Of a stretch of 64,000 nt of DNA, positions 34,999 through 46,630 are shown piece after piece; position 1 is the stretch's first letter, and each line of letters begins with the position of its first letter. Origin of the DNA: Pseudomonas sp. B21-023 (lineage in GTDB: Bacteria; Pseudomonadota; Gammaproteobacteria; Pseudomonadales; Pseudomonadaceae); assembly GCF_024749165.1 (NCBI RefSeq), contig NZ_CP087190.1, forward strand, positions 3,383,501-3,447,500, in the 5' to 3' direction. The position numbers and the translations under genes are program-made. Below the pieces are notes generated by a model, which saw only the letters and a list, made by a program, of their open reading frames with translations, made no database searches and was not told the origin of the DNA.

Positions 34999-35147
34999 GT
35001 CCCACATCCGGTGCTAACAGGCATCCGGATGTCGCCCCCGACAAAGCGCCCTCGCCCTACCGCTTGTCTACTGGCCCGAGAACAACGACGGCGCGCCCCG
35101 AGCGCGTCGCATCCGTCCAGGCTGCCAAGACCACCGGAGAGCACCCC

Positions 35148-36494
35148 ATGTCCATCGCCCACGAGGTCCCACCCGCCACCTTGCGGCGGGTGATCGCTGC
35201 CTCGGCCATTGGCAACTTCGTCGAATGGTTCGACTTCGCCGTCTACGGTTTCCTCGCCACGCTGATCGCCAGCCAGTTCTTCGCCAGCGAGGATGAAAGC
35301 GTCGCCCTGCTCAAGACCTTCGCCGTGTTTGCCGTGGCCTTCGCCCTGCGCCCGCTGGGCGGCATCGTGTTCGGCGCGCTGGGCGACCGCCTCGGGCGCA
35401 AGCGCATCCTGTCGTTGACCATCCTGCTGATGGCCGGCTCCACCACGCTGATCGGCCTGCTGCCGACCTATGCCAGCATCGGCGTGCTGGCCCCGGCGCT
35501 GCTCACCCTTGCCCGTTGCCTGCAGGGGTTTTCCGCAGGGGGTGAATATGCCGGCGCTTGCGCCTACCTGATGGAGCACGCGCCACGGGGCAGACGGGCG
35601 TTCTACGGCAGCTTCGTGCCGGTCTCGACCTTCTCCGCCTTCGCCTGCGCGGCGGTCATCGCCTATGGCCTGGAGGCGAGCCTCACTGCCGAGGCGATGA
35701 ATGCCTGGGGTTGGCGTATTCCGTTCCTCGTCGCCGCGCCCCTGGGCCTAGTCGGCCTGTACCTGCGCTGGCGCATGGAGGAAACCCCGGCGTTTCGCCA
35801 GGCAATCGCCGAAGGCAAGGCCCACAACCATTCGCCGTTGGGCGACACCCTGCGCCACCATGGCCGCACCATCCGCAACCTTGGCGCGTTCATATCGCTG
35901 ACAGCGCTGTCGTTCTACATGTTCACCACCTACTTCGCCACCTACCTGCAGACGGTCGGCCACCTGAGCCGCGCCCAGGCGCTCCTGGTCTCGACCGTGG
36001 CGCTGCTGTTCGCCGCCGCCGGTTGCCCGCTGGCGGGCGCCTTTTCCGATCGTGTCGGGCGACGCCGGACCATCGGCTTCACTTGCCTGTGGGTGATGGT
36101 CGCGGTATTCCCGGCCTACTGGCTGGCCAGTTCGGGGTCGCTGACCGGGGCATTGCTGGGGGTGATCCTGCTGGCCATCGGCGCGCTGATGAGTGGCGTG
36201 GTCACCGCCGCGCTGCTGTCGGAGTGCTTCCCCACCCGCAGCCGCTACACCGCCTCGGCGATCACCTACAACGTTGCCTACACCCTGTTTGGCGGCACCG
36301 CGCCGCTGGTGGCGACCTGGTTGATCGAACAAAGCGGCAGCCGCCTGGCGCCGGCGTTCTACCTGGTGGTGATTGCCTTGCTGGCGTTGGTGGGCGGGTT
36401 GGCGTTGCCGGAGACATCGCAGGTTTCACTACACCGTGAAAGCGAAGGCGCGCGCCGGCATGCCGATAGCGATAAAGCGATGTCGACGGACTGA
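35148..36494 (+). CDS. MFS transporter, metabolite:H+ symporter (MHS) family
   Basis: A 448-residue carrier with twelve helices. NFVEWFDFAVYGFLA at the start and GDRLGRKRILSLTILLMAGSTT in loop 2-3 are the MHS family marks shared with ProP and KgtP. Substrates in this family are organic acids, betaines or proline; none can be singled out. GGAG precedes ATG 35148. Confidence 0.9.
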   Translation: MSIAHEVPPATLRRVIAASAIGNFVEWFDFAVYGFLATLIASQFFASEDESVALLKTFAVFAVAFALRPLGGIVFGALGDRLGRKRILSLTILLMAGSTTLIGLLPTYASIGVLAPALLTLARCLQGFSAGGEYAGACAYLMEHAPRGRRAFYGSFVPVSTFSAFACAAVIAYGLEASLTAEAMNAWGWRIPFLVAAPLGLVGLYLRWRMEETPAFRQAIAEGKAHNHSPLGDTLRHHGRTIRNLGAFISLTALSFYMFTTYFATYLQTVGHLSRAQALLVSTVALLFAAAGCPLAGAFSDRVGRRRTIGFTCLWVMVAVFPAYWLASSGSLTGALLGVILLAIGALMSGVVTAALLSECFPTRSRYTASAITYNVAYTLFGGTAPLVATWLIEQSGSRLAPAFYLVVIALLALVGGLALPETSQVSLHRESEGARRHADSDKAMSTD

Positions 36495-36636
36495 TTGCAC
36501 GCGCTGTCGACAGCATCAAGACATGGCGATAGGCCATGCATTAGCATGCGTGGCCTCGGTGGCCTGATGGGGGCCACCTGTCTTGTTCCTGCTCACTGAG
36601 CCGTGAGTCGGTCAATGCCATGTAAAGGATGCGCTG

Positions 36637-38271
36637 ATGGCTACAGATGTCTGCACTCTGGCGGGAATCGCTTTCGAATGTTTCCAGCTGGACAAGAATG
36701 CGCCCAAGCTCTTTGGTTTCGCCGAACTGCTCAGTGGCCTGGCCCTGACCCTGCTGGTCTGGACCATTGCCGATGTACGCTACAAGTTTCGTATAGAGAC
36801 CGCCGGGTTCAGGGTACGAGACACCTCGATCGCTATCATCCTGGCGCTGGGTGTAGTGGTACTGATTACTGATCTATGGCGCTACAGCCAATGGTGGATG
36901 CCCCTGAAGGGACCGATCACTCCCGAAATCTGGCAATTCATGCTGGGCCTGGTGTTCTTCGCGGTATTCAGCACGTGGTTGATTGTCGCGTTCCTGAGAC
37001 CTCCAGTCTTCAATCACTGCAATGCCAGACAGTTCGGCAAGAGTGTCGAGTCTCGTCTACAGCGTGGGTCCACGGGCGAATTGACGATTGTCGCAGCAGA
37101 ACTGATCCGATCATCCAGCAGCATTATCAGCCATGCTGCCGAACGGGCGCCGAAAGGCAATCTCAAGACCACAGCACGCGCCCGTGAGCTACTCAACACC
37201 ATTGCCAGCCCCAGGTTCTGCAAGGTTTTCGTGGAAAGCGCACCAAAGTTGATCATCAGCTTGTTCAACGAGATCCGCGCACAGGAGGCGTATGGTCCCG
37301 AAGCAGAAAACCTGGCACGAAATGTCCTGACCGCCGCCATCAACAATCGTGACTCATTCCTGTTCGTAGAATTGCAACATGAAGAGCTGGGCTTGAAGGA
37401 CTACCCGGTTATCAGGGCACTGTGGGGCGACCTGAACATGGTCAACGGTATCAGCATGCTGCTCTCTCCCTACACTTCGCGCAGAACCCCATGGGATCTC
37501 GAACAATGGCGCGCTTATCTCCACCTGGTCCGGGAAGCGTTCGCTACGTATGTGAAGGGGCCCTGCACGATGAATCCCAATTCGCTGCATTGGGCATATC
37601 TAAATATTCGCGGGATGTATGCAGATCTGAATGCGGATCTGTCAGTTCAGGAACTACGGCCCGACGACGATCTTTTCCAGCGCCTCCAGGCCCTTGGAGA
37701 ATTGATCGAGGACATGGTCGAAATGCTGGACAAGCACAAAGCGCCTGCGCCCCTGCCGCACACAACTATCGCCAAGATCATCCTTGACCTGATCAAAGCA
37801 GCCTCTTGCGTACGCAAGCCACGCCCCGTAGTGAGGAAGATCCAGGCCAAACTGGTCTGGGAGGACATCCTCAACTCCTGCGCACTCAGGAGCGATGCAG
37901 GTACAGCGATCCAGTCCATCGTACATGAGCAGCTCCTGAACACGATCAAGCGATGCCCGGATCTCGATAGCGTTCGCCTGCTGGGATATAGCCTCAACGT
38001 GCTCGGTTTCGTGGTCTCCAAGGAAGACAGTGACTATGGATCGACCTGGAGAACACTTCACATCGAGCTTCTGCAATGGGTCAGGGCGAATCTGGCAGGA
38101 ATGCTCAGGCAACACCCCCGCATGGCCAGTGAATGCTTCGTCGACGGGATGTCATTCGATGCGGTACACAATCGACTGGTCATACGCTACCCCACCGATT
38201 GGGGAGACGTACCGCCTGAATACTTCGAACTGGACCCGACACCCGACGAACCGCAAGCCGCTGCGGGTTGA
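36637..38271 (+). CDS. Orphan membrane protein with large cytoplasmic helical domain
   Basis: A 544-residue protein I do not recognise. Three hydrophobic helices lie at about 23-42, 65-85 and 105-127; the remaining 410 residues are hydrophilic and mostly helical, probably cytoplasmic, with no NTP-binding, nuclease or signalling motif visible. GC is lower than in the flanking genes and codon use is less biased, suggesting transfer. AAAGGA precedes ATG 36637. It sits alone between the MHS carrier and katG. Membrane anchor plus long soluble sensor-like part is seen in some defence and signalling proteins, but nothing shows that here. Confidence 0.72.
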   Translation: MATDVCTLAGIAFECFQLDKNAPKLFGFAELLSGLALTLLVWTIADVRYKFRIETAGFRVRDTSIAIILALGVVVLITDLWRYSQWWMPLKGPITPEIWQFMLGLVFFAVFSTWLIVAFLRPPVFNHCNARQFGKSVESRLQRGSTGELTIVAAELIRSSSSIISHAAERAPKGNLKTTARARELLNTIASPRFCKVFVESAPKLIISLFNEIRAQEAYGPEAENLARNVLTAAINNRDSFLFVELQHEELGLKDYPVIRALWGDLNMVNGISMLLSPYTSRRTPWDLEQWRAYLHLVREAFATYVKGPCTMNPNSLHWAYLNIRGMYADLNADLSVQELRPDDDLFQRLQALGELIEDMVEMLDKHKAPAPLPHTTIAKIILDLIKAASCVRKPRPVVRKIQAKLVWEDILNSCALRSDAGTAIQSIVHEQLLNTIKRCPDLDSVRLLGYSLNVLGFVVSKEDSDYGSTWRTLHIELLQWVRANLAGMLRQHPRMASECFVDGMSFDAVHNRLVIRYPTDWGDVPPEYFELDPTPDEPQAAAG

Positions 38272-38291
38272 ACGCTATTACCCAAGGGTGA

Positions 38292-38316
38292 AAAGGGGGG
38301 CGCACAGCGCCCCCTG
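38292..38316 (-). terminator. Rho-independent terminator of katG
   Basis: On the minus strand GGGGGCGC-TGT-GCGCCCCCC followed by TTTTC, about 12 bases after the katG stop codon. Confidence 0.85.
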
Positions 38317-38327
38317 ACCTTCGGGAA

Positions 38328-41054
<2,727 letters not shown>

Positions 41055-42152
41055 ATGATCAAGACGCCGTACTACCTCATCGACAAAACCAAGCTGCTGA
41101 GCAACATGGAGAAGATCGCCTACGTGCGCGAACACTCCGGTGCCAAGGCACTGCTTGCCCTCAAGTGTTTCGCTACCTGGTCGGTATTCGACCTGATGCA
41201 GCAGTACATGGACGGCACCACCTCGTCTTCGCTGTTCGAGCTCAAGCTCGGCCGCCAGAAGTTCGCCGGCGAAACCCATGCCTACAGCGTGGCCTGGGCC
41301 GACGACGAAGTCGAAGAGATGCTCGAGAACTGCGACAAGATCATCTTCAACTCCATCGGCCAGCTCGAGCGCTTTGCCGAGCAGTCCGAAGGCAAGGTGC
41401 GCGGCCTGCGCGTCAACCCGCAGGTGAGCAGCTCCGACTACCTGCTGGCCGACCCGGCGCGCCCGTTCAGCCGCCTCGGCGAGTGGGATCCTGAGAAGAT
41501 CGAGAAGGTGATCGAGAAGATCTCCGGCTTCATGTTCCACAACAACTGCGAGAACGGCGACTTCAGCCTGTTCGACAAGATGCTTACGCACATCGAGGAA
41601 CGTTTCGGCCATCTGCTGCACAAGGTCGAGTGGGTCAGCCTCGGCGGCGGCATCCACTTCACCGGCGAGGACTACGCGGTGGACGCCTTCTGCGCGCGCC
41701 TGAAGCAGTTCTCGCAAACCTACGGCGTACAGGTGTACCTGGAGCCGGGCGAAGCGGCCATCACCAACAGCGCCTCGCTGGAAGTGACCGTGCTCGACAC
41801 CCTGTACAACGGCAAGCACCTGGCCGTGGTCGACAGCTCCATCGAAGCGCACCTGCTCGACCTGCTGATCTACCGCCTCAACGCCAAGATGGCCCCCAAC
41901 GACGGCGCGCACACCTACATGGTCTGTGGCAAGTCGTGCCTGGCCGGCGACATCTTCGGCGAGTACCAATTCGACAAGCCACTGGCCATCGGTGATCGGC
42001 TGTCGTTCGTCGACACGGCGGGCTACACCATGGTCAAGAAAAACTGGTTCAACGGTCTGAAAATGCCATCCATCGCGGTCAAGCAACTCGACGGCAGCGT
42101 CGAAGTGGTGCGCGAGTTCGGTTTCGAAGACTACGTTTCGAGCCTGTCGTAA
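41055..42152 (+). CDS. nspC: Carboxynorspermidine/carboxyspermidine decarboxylase
   Basis: A 365-residue PLP enzyme of the alanine-racemase fold (LysA relatives). The lysine that binds PLP is in ALLALKCFATW near residue 40, GLRVNPQ and HNNCENGD are substrate-side phrases, SLGGGIHFTGEDY binds the phosphate, and CGKSCLAGDIFGEY supplies the catalytic Cys. It removes CO2 from carboxyspermidine to give spermidine (or norspermidine). It forms a two-gene unit with the dehydrogenase 30 bases downstream, giving an S-adenosylmethionine-independent route to polyamines. Confidence 0.94.
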   Translation: MIKTPYYLIDKTKLLSNMEKIAYVREHSGAKALLALKCFATWSVFDLMQQYMDGTTSSSLFELKLGRQKFAGETHAYSVAWADDEVEEMLENCDKIIFNSIGQLERFAEQSEGKVRGLRVNPQVSSSDYLLADPARPFSRLGEWDPEKIEKVIEKISGFMFHNNCENGDFSLFDKMLTHIEERFGHLLHKVEWVSLGGGIHFTGEDYAVDAFCARLKQFSQTYGVQVYLEPGEAAITNSASLEVTVLDTLYNGKHLAVVDSSIEAHLLDLLIYRLNAKMAPNDGAHTYMVCGKSCLAGDIFGEYQFDKPLAIGDRLSFVDTAGYTMVKKNWFNGLKMPSIAVKQLDGSVEVVREFGFEDYVSSLS

Positions 42153-42182
42153 GACAGGCTTTCATGAAGGAGAGCAGCTGAA

Positions 42183-43427
42183 TTGAAGAAGAACGTTCTT
42201 ATCATTGGTGCAGGAGGTGTCGCCAAGGTGGTGGCCCACAAGTGCGCACAGCATAACGACGAACTGGGTCGTATTGCGATTGCGTCACGGAACATCTCCA
42301 AATGCCAGGCCATCATCGACAGCGTCAAGGCCAAGGGTAGCCTCAAGGTACCCGCCGACATCCAGGCCTTCTCGCTCAACGCCCTCGATGTCGAGGCGAC
42401 CAAGGCACTGATCCGCGAGACCGAATCGCAGATCGTGATCAACGTTGGCTCCGCCTTCCTCAACATGTCGGTGCTGCGCGCCTGCATCGATACCGGTGTC
42501 GCTTATCTTGACACCGCCATCCACGAAGAGCCGGGCAAAATCTGCGAGACCCCGCCGTGGTACGGCAACTACGAGTGGAAACACCTCGAAGAGTGCCAAC
42601 AAAAGAACATTACCGCCATTCTCGGCGTCGGCTTCGACCCGGGTGTGGTGAACAGCTACGCGAAACTCGCGCAGCAGCAGTACTTCGACCAGATCGACTC
42701 GATCGACATCCTGGACGTGAATGCCGGTTCTCACGGCAAGTACTTCGCCACCAACTTCGACCCGGAAATCAACTTCCGCGAGTTCACCGGGCAAGTCTGG
42801 AGCTGGCAGAACAGCCAGTGGACCAGCAACACCATGTTCGAGGTCAAGCGCACCGACGATCTGCCGGTAGTGGGTTCGCAGAATCTGTACCTGACCGGCC
42901 ACGACGAAGTGCACTCGATCTCGAAGAACCTGAACGTGCCGAACGTGCGTTTCTGGATGAGCTTCGGCGAGCACTACATCAATGTGTTCACCGTGCTGAA
43001 GAACCTCGGCCTGCTCAGCGAGCAACCGGTGAAGACCGCCGAAGGCCTGGAAGTGGTGCCGCTGAAAGTGGTCAAGGCCGTGCTGCCGGATCCGGCCTCG
43101 CTGGCCCCGGGCTACACCGGCAAGACCTGCATCGGTGACCTGGTCAAGGGCACCAAGGACGGCCAGCCGCGCGAGGTGTTCATCTACAACGTGGCCGACC
43201 ACGAAGAAGCCTACGCCGAGACCGACAGCCAGGGTATTTCCTACACCGCAGGCGTGCCTCCGGTAGCCGCCGCGCTGCTGGTTGCCCGTGGCCAGTGGGA
43301 TGCCGGGCGCATGGTCAACGTCGAGGAGCTGCCGGCCGAGCCGTTCCTCAAGGCGCTGGACGTGATGGGCCTGCCGACCCGCGTCAAGGATGAAAAAGGC
43401 GATCGTCCATGGGACGCTGAAGCCTAA
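42183..43427 (+). CDS. Carboxynorspermidine/carboxyspermidine dehydrogenase
   Basis: A 414-residue member of the saccharopine dehydrogenase family. The NADPH-binding end is VLIIGAGGVAKVVAHKCAQ; GVGFDPGVVNSYAK and HDEVHSISKN follow. It joins aspartate semialdehyde to putrescine or diaminopropane by reductive condensation, giving the substrate for NspC. The start is TTG 42183: AAGGAGAG stands at the right distance and no ATG is available without losing the Rossmann motif. Followed by a clear terminator. Confidence 0.92.
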   Translation: MKKNVLIIGAGGVAKVVAHKCAQHNDELGRIAIASRNISKCQAIIDSVKAKGSLKVPADIQAFSLNALDVEATKALIRETESQIVINVGSAFLNMSVLRACIDTGVAYLDTAIHEEPGKICETPPWYGNYEWKHLEECQQKNITAILGVGFDPGVVNSYAKLAQQQYFDQIDSIDILDVNAGSHGKYFATNFDPEINFREFTGQVWSWQNSQWTSNTMFEVKRTDDLPVVGSQNLYLTGHDEVHSISKNLNVPNVRFWMSFGEHYINVFTVLKNLGLLSEQPVKTAEGLEVVPLKVVKAVLPDPASLAPGYTGKTCIGDLVKGTKDGQPREVFIYNVADHEEAYAETDSQGISYTAGVPPVAAALLVARGQWDAGRMVNVEELPAEPFLKALDVMGLPTRVKDEKGDRPWDAEA

Positions 43428-43437
43428 GCTGCACGAT

Positions 43438-43467
43438 GAAGGGGCGCCAGATGGCGCCCCTTCTGTT
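43438..43467 (+). terminator. Rho-independent terminator of the nspC operon
   Basis: AAGGGGCGCC-AGAT-GGCGCCCCTT followed by CTGTTT, about 11 bases after the stop. A half REP (gagcgggcttgccccgcgat) follows at 43484. Confidence 0.85.
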
Positions 43468-43526
43468 TGTGGGATCTAACTGAGGGAGCGGGCTTGCCCC
43501 GCGATAGCGCTAGCACCGGCAAATCG

Positions 43527-44573
43527 CTACTTCCTGGCCTCCAGTATCAAGTTGAACGGCGTCTGCGTCGCCCGCCGGAAGCGCCTGAACCCCGCCTCCT
43601 CGAACACCGCCCGCAACCGAGCTTCCCCAGCCTGCGCACCCAGCCCCAGCCCCACTTCCTGCGACAGCGAGTTCGGCGTGCAGATGAACGTCGAAGCCGC
43701 GTAGAACAAGCGCCCCACCGGGTTGATATTGGCGTCCAGAGTATCCTCGGCGAATGGCTCCACCAGCATCACCGTGCCATCGTCCTTGAGCGCCTGATAG
43801 GCGTGTCGTGCCGCGCCCACCGGGTCACCCATATCGTGTAAACAATCGAAGAAACACACCAGGTCCAGATCGTGGCCGGGATAGTCCTTGGCCGACGCCT
43901 GCTGGAAGCCGACCCGCTCGGCCACGCCTGCGTCACGCGCGCGCTCGCTGGCGGTGAGCACCGAAGGCGCATGGTAGTCGTAGCCGATGAAGCGCGAGGC
44001 GGGAAACGCCTCGGCCATCACAATGGTCGAGGCACCATGGCCACAGCCGACATCGGCCACCTGGGCGCCGGCCTGCAGCTTTTCCACCACCCCGTCCAGA
44101 GCCGGCAGCCAATCAGCCACCAGGAACGTTCGGTAGCCGGGTCGAAAGAAGCGCTCGGTGCCACTGAACATGCATGGATGGTGATCGCCCCAGGCCAGGG
44201 CGCCATCGCCGCGCATGGCTGCCACCAGCTTGTCCTTGTCATGGAACAGTGCCGCCAGCACCGAGGCGCCGCCGGCCATGTAGGCCGGCGAATCTTCCAG
44301 CGCCAAGGTCATGGCCTGCTCCTCGGGCAGGGTGAACTGTCCATCGTGATGCACCAGGTAACCCGCCGCGGCCTGGCCATTGAGCCACTCGCGTACCAGC
44401 CGTGGCTGGCAGCCGGTGCGCGCGGCCAGGGCCTCGGGCGTGACTGGCTGACTGTCGGCCATGGCCCGATACAGCCCCAGCTCATCCCCAAGGATGACAT
44501 TGGCCAGCGTCGCCGCCGCCCCCATGTCGCCCACCAGCTTGCCCATGAACTCGTGAAGCCTTGCCTCGTCCAT
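43527..44573 (-). CDS. SAM-dependent methyltransferase with N-terminal winged helix
   Basis: A 348-residue class I methyltransferase. Residues 1-85 are a dimerisation and winged-helix region (MGKLVGDMGAAATLANVI, then TGCQPRLVREWLNG). The SAM loop is VADVGCGHGAS near residue 170, followed by the acidic FIGYDYH. This is the architecture of O-methyltransferases such as hydroxyneurosporene-type enzymes and arsenite-type relatives; substrate unknown. GGAGG precedes ATG 44573. Its first 18 codons and upstream 120 bases recur at 47608-47780. Confidence 0.87.
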   Translation of the reverse strand: MDEARLHEFMGKLVGDMGAAATLANVILGDELGLYRAMADSQPVTPEALAARTGCQPRLVREWLNGQAAAGYLVHHDGQFTLPEEQAMTLALEDSPAYMAGGASVLAALFHDKDKLVAAMRGDGALAWGDHHPCMFSGTERFFRPGYRTFLVADWLPALDGVVEKLQAGAQVADVGCGHGASTIVMAEAFPASRFIGYDYHAPSVLTASERARDAGVAERVGFQQASAKDYPGHDLDLVCFFDCLHDMGDPVGAARHAYQALKDDGTVMLVEPFAEDTLDANINPVGRLFYAASTFICTPNSLSQEVGLGLGAQAGEARLRAVFEEAGFRRFRRATQTPFNLILEARK

Positions 44574-44693
44574 GACCTGCCCTCCTCTGCCAGAAGGCCA
44601 CCGTCGGCGACGTCCGATCCGGTAGGCGGTGGTCGGATGGTTGATCGGGTCGCATCTGCAACCAACCCGGGCTTTAAGTCTAGACCCGCCTGC
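44574..44693. repeat. Divergent promoter region, copy 1 of a duplicated segment
   Basis: Together with the first codons of the methyltransferase (44521-44573) this stretch matches 47608-47780 with roughly nine in ten bases the same. It lies between the methyltransferase and the lspA-like gene and must hold both promoters. Confidence 0.8.
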
Positions 44694-44767
44694 GCTATCT
44701 TCGCCGCGCCGCAGGCTTGCCCGCCAATGGTGGACGACCGCATTCGCGCACTAAAGGAACTGTCAGC

Positions 44768-45256
44768 ATGTTTTCCAGCCGTACCCTCGTCCTCACCCTG
44801 GGCGTTGCCTTCATCATTCTCGACCAGTGGGTAAAACTGATCGCCCTGGTCGCCCTGAACAATCACAGCTATGTCTATGGCAACCAGAGCGTCTGGCTGG
44901 ACCTGGCCCTGAGCCTCAACCCCGGAGCGTTCCTCAGCCTCGGCGCCGGGCTGGCTCCGTGGCTCAAGCAACTGGTGTTCGTGGTCGCCGTCGGCGTGGT
45001 GTGCGCCTGGGCCATGGTCTGGGCCTGGCGCCACTGGCAATCGGCACCGGTCAAGGCCAGCGCGGCCTGGTTCATCGCCGTGGGCGGGCTATGCAACTTG
45101 ATCGACCGGGTGATTCGCGACGGCCACGTGGTCGATTACCTGGTCCTCAACATCGGCACCCTGCACACCGGCGTGTTCAACCTGGCCGACATCGCCATCA
45201 TGGCCGGTGCCACAGTGCTGGTGGTGGACGGCATTACCCGGCCGAGCAAAGGCTGA
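44768..45256 (+). CDS. Signal peptidase II-like protein
   Basis: A 162-residue membrane protein with four helices of the LspA fold, which cleaves lipoprotein leaders. LNPGAFLSLG corresponds to NxGxAFS, CNLIDRVIRDGHVVDYL carries the first catalytic Asp, and VFNLADIAIMAG the second. The first block has CN where GN is usual. In Pseudomonas the main lspA lies with ileS, so this is probably a second copy with a special substrate. AAGGAA precedes ATG 44768. Confidence 0.85.
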   Translation: MFSSRTLVLTLGVAFIILDQWVKLIALVALNNHSYVYGNQSVWLDLALSLNPGAFLSLGAGLAPWLKQLVFVVAVGVVCAWAMVWAWRHWQSAPVKASAAWFIAVGGLCNLIDRVIRDGHVVDYLVLNIGTLHTGVFNLADIAIMAGATVLVVDGITRPSKG

Positions 45257-45369
45257 TCCCGCCTCGCCAATGGGCCGTGCTGCGGGCCGCCCCAAGCGAG
45301 GCAAAGCCTGCGCACCTGAATGACCGAGGCCCTGCCAGCATCCGCAAGGCCTCAATCACCTGCACTCGC

Positions 45370-46224
45370 TCAGTTCTTGCGACTACCGACACTCTCCAAC
45401 TGCTCAAGCAACGCCTTTGCCAACGCCTTGTCGGAAAACGGATTCTGCCCGGTGATCAACTCGCGATCGACCACTACATGGGGCTGCCAGGCCTGGGCAT
45501 AACTCATGTCGCCTCCTGCGCCGGCCATGGCCTTGGCGGGATAGAACTGCAGACGCTGCTCCTTGAGTGAGCCCTCGAACACCTGCTCCTCAGGGTCAGA
45601 GAAAATGGTCATGCGATAGCCCAGGTACGTCCAGTCGCTGGCCGCCGGGGTTTCGCCACGAGCGAGCGCGGCGCGGTAGGCAACCGGATCCTGCTGCGCA
45701 GACAGCAACGTGATCGGGCCGTGGCAAATGGCGGCCGTGGGCTTGCCGGCCTGGTGGAAGTGACGCAACAGGGCACCGACGTCGGGGTTGTTGGCCAGGT
45801 CGATCAGCGGCGCATGGCCCCCCGGGATGAAGATCCCGACATAGCGGCCCATATCGCCCGCCAGTACCTCCTTCACCGACAGCGTGTCGTCGATATCCGG
45901 CAGGCTGTCGACCACCTGGCGGATACGCTGCATCTCGCGGGCATCGCCGCCGAAGTACATCGGATCGATCGAGCGCTCATCGACACTCGGCGCATTGCCC
46001 TTGGGAGTCACCAGCACCAGCTTGTAGCCGGCCTTGAGCAACTGGTCGGCAGGCACGCCGAATTCGTTGAGGTAGTAACCGGTGGGGTACGGTTTACCGT
46101 CCTCGAGCTGCAGCTGGTTCTCGCTGGACAACAGCACCAGTACCTCACCCTTCACAGCGGCGGCGGCCTGACCGGCCAGCAAAGTGCCAGCCAGTGCCAG
46201 CGCGACGGGAGCAATCATGTTCAT
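45370..46224 (-). CDS. Exported DJ-1/PfpI-family protein
   Basis: A 284-residue protein with Sec leader ending LLAGQAAAA. The nucleophile elbow is TAAICHGPITLLSA; FIPGGHAPLIDLANN is the matching loop. This is the type 1 glutamine amidotransferase-like group, including glyoxalase III and Hsp31 relatives, but placed in the periplasm. It is a distant paralogue of hchA at 8196. AGGAAG precedes ATG 46224. It follows the ABM monooxygenase gene by 13 bases, so both form an operon divergent from LysR. Confidence 0.87.
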   Translation of the reverse strand: MNMIAPVALALAGTLLAGQAAAAVKGEVLVLLSSENQLQLEDGKPYPTGYYLNEFGVPADQLLKAGYKLVLVTPKGNAPSVDERSIDPMYFGGDAREMQRIRQVVDSLPDIDDTLSVKEVLAGDMGRYVGIFIPGGHAPLIDLANNPDVGALLRHFHQAGKPTAAICHGPITLLSAQQDPVAYRAALARGETPAASDWTYLGYRMTIFSDPEEQVFEGSLKEQRLQFYPAKAMAGAGGDMSYAQAWQPHVVVDRELITGQNPFSDKALAKALLEQLESVGSRKN

Positions 46225-46237
46225 GGTGTCTTCCTGA

Positions 46238-46543
46238 TCAGTTGAATGGCGCGATATCCAGCCCGTGGGCAAGCTGCACCTGAGTCGGTGCGGCCAACCA
46301 GCCGGCGCTGGCGGCGCGATAGGCCTGGTAATGGGCACTGTTGCGATGGGCCTCGACGGCGGCGGCATCGACATACAACTCGAACAGCTCGAAAGCCAGT
46401 ACCTCGCCCTCGCGGACGAACAGGTCATAGCGCAGGTTGCCGGGCTCGGCGCGGGTCTGCTCCACCATCAGGCGCAAGGCCTGTTCTGTGACCTCACGGT
46501 GTTCAGGATGCGGCTGGATAGTGGCGAAGATGGCAATGGTCAC
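46238..46543 (-). CDS. Antibiotic biosynthesis monooxygenase (ABM) domain protein
   Basis: A 101-residue ABM-fold protein (VEQTRAEPGNLRYDLF, then FELFELYVDAAAVEAHRNSAHYQ). Relatives are YgiN-type quinol monooxygenases acting without metals or cofactors. The start is GTG 46543 with AGGGAG at six bases; an upstream TTG is in frame but poorly spaced. First gene of the operon with the exported DJ-1 protein; the pairing suggests a response to reactive carbonyls or quinones. Confidence 0.85.
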   Translation of the reverse strand: MTIAIFATIQPHPEHREVTEQALRLMVEQTRAEPGNLRYDLFVREGEVLAFELFELYVDAAAVEAHRNSAHYQAYRAASAGWLAAPTQVQLAHGLDIAPFN

Positions 46544-46630
46544 GGGCGTCTCCCTCAACAAGTTGGGCCCATCCTAACCAGCACGTTATGATTCGATAAT
46601 TCGAAAGCACTTATTCCTGTGATTCATTTT

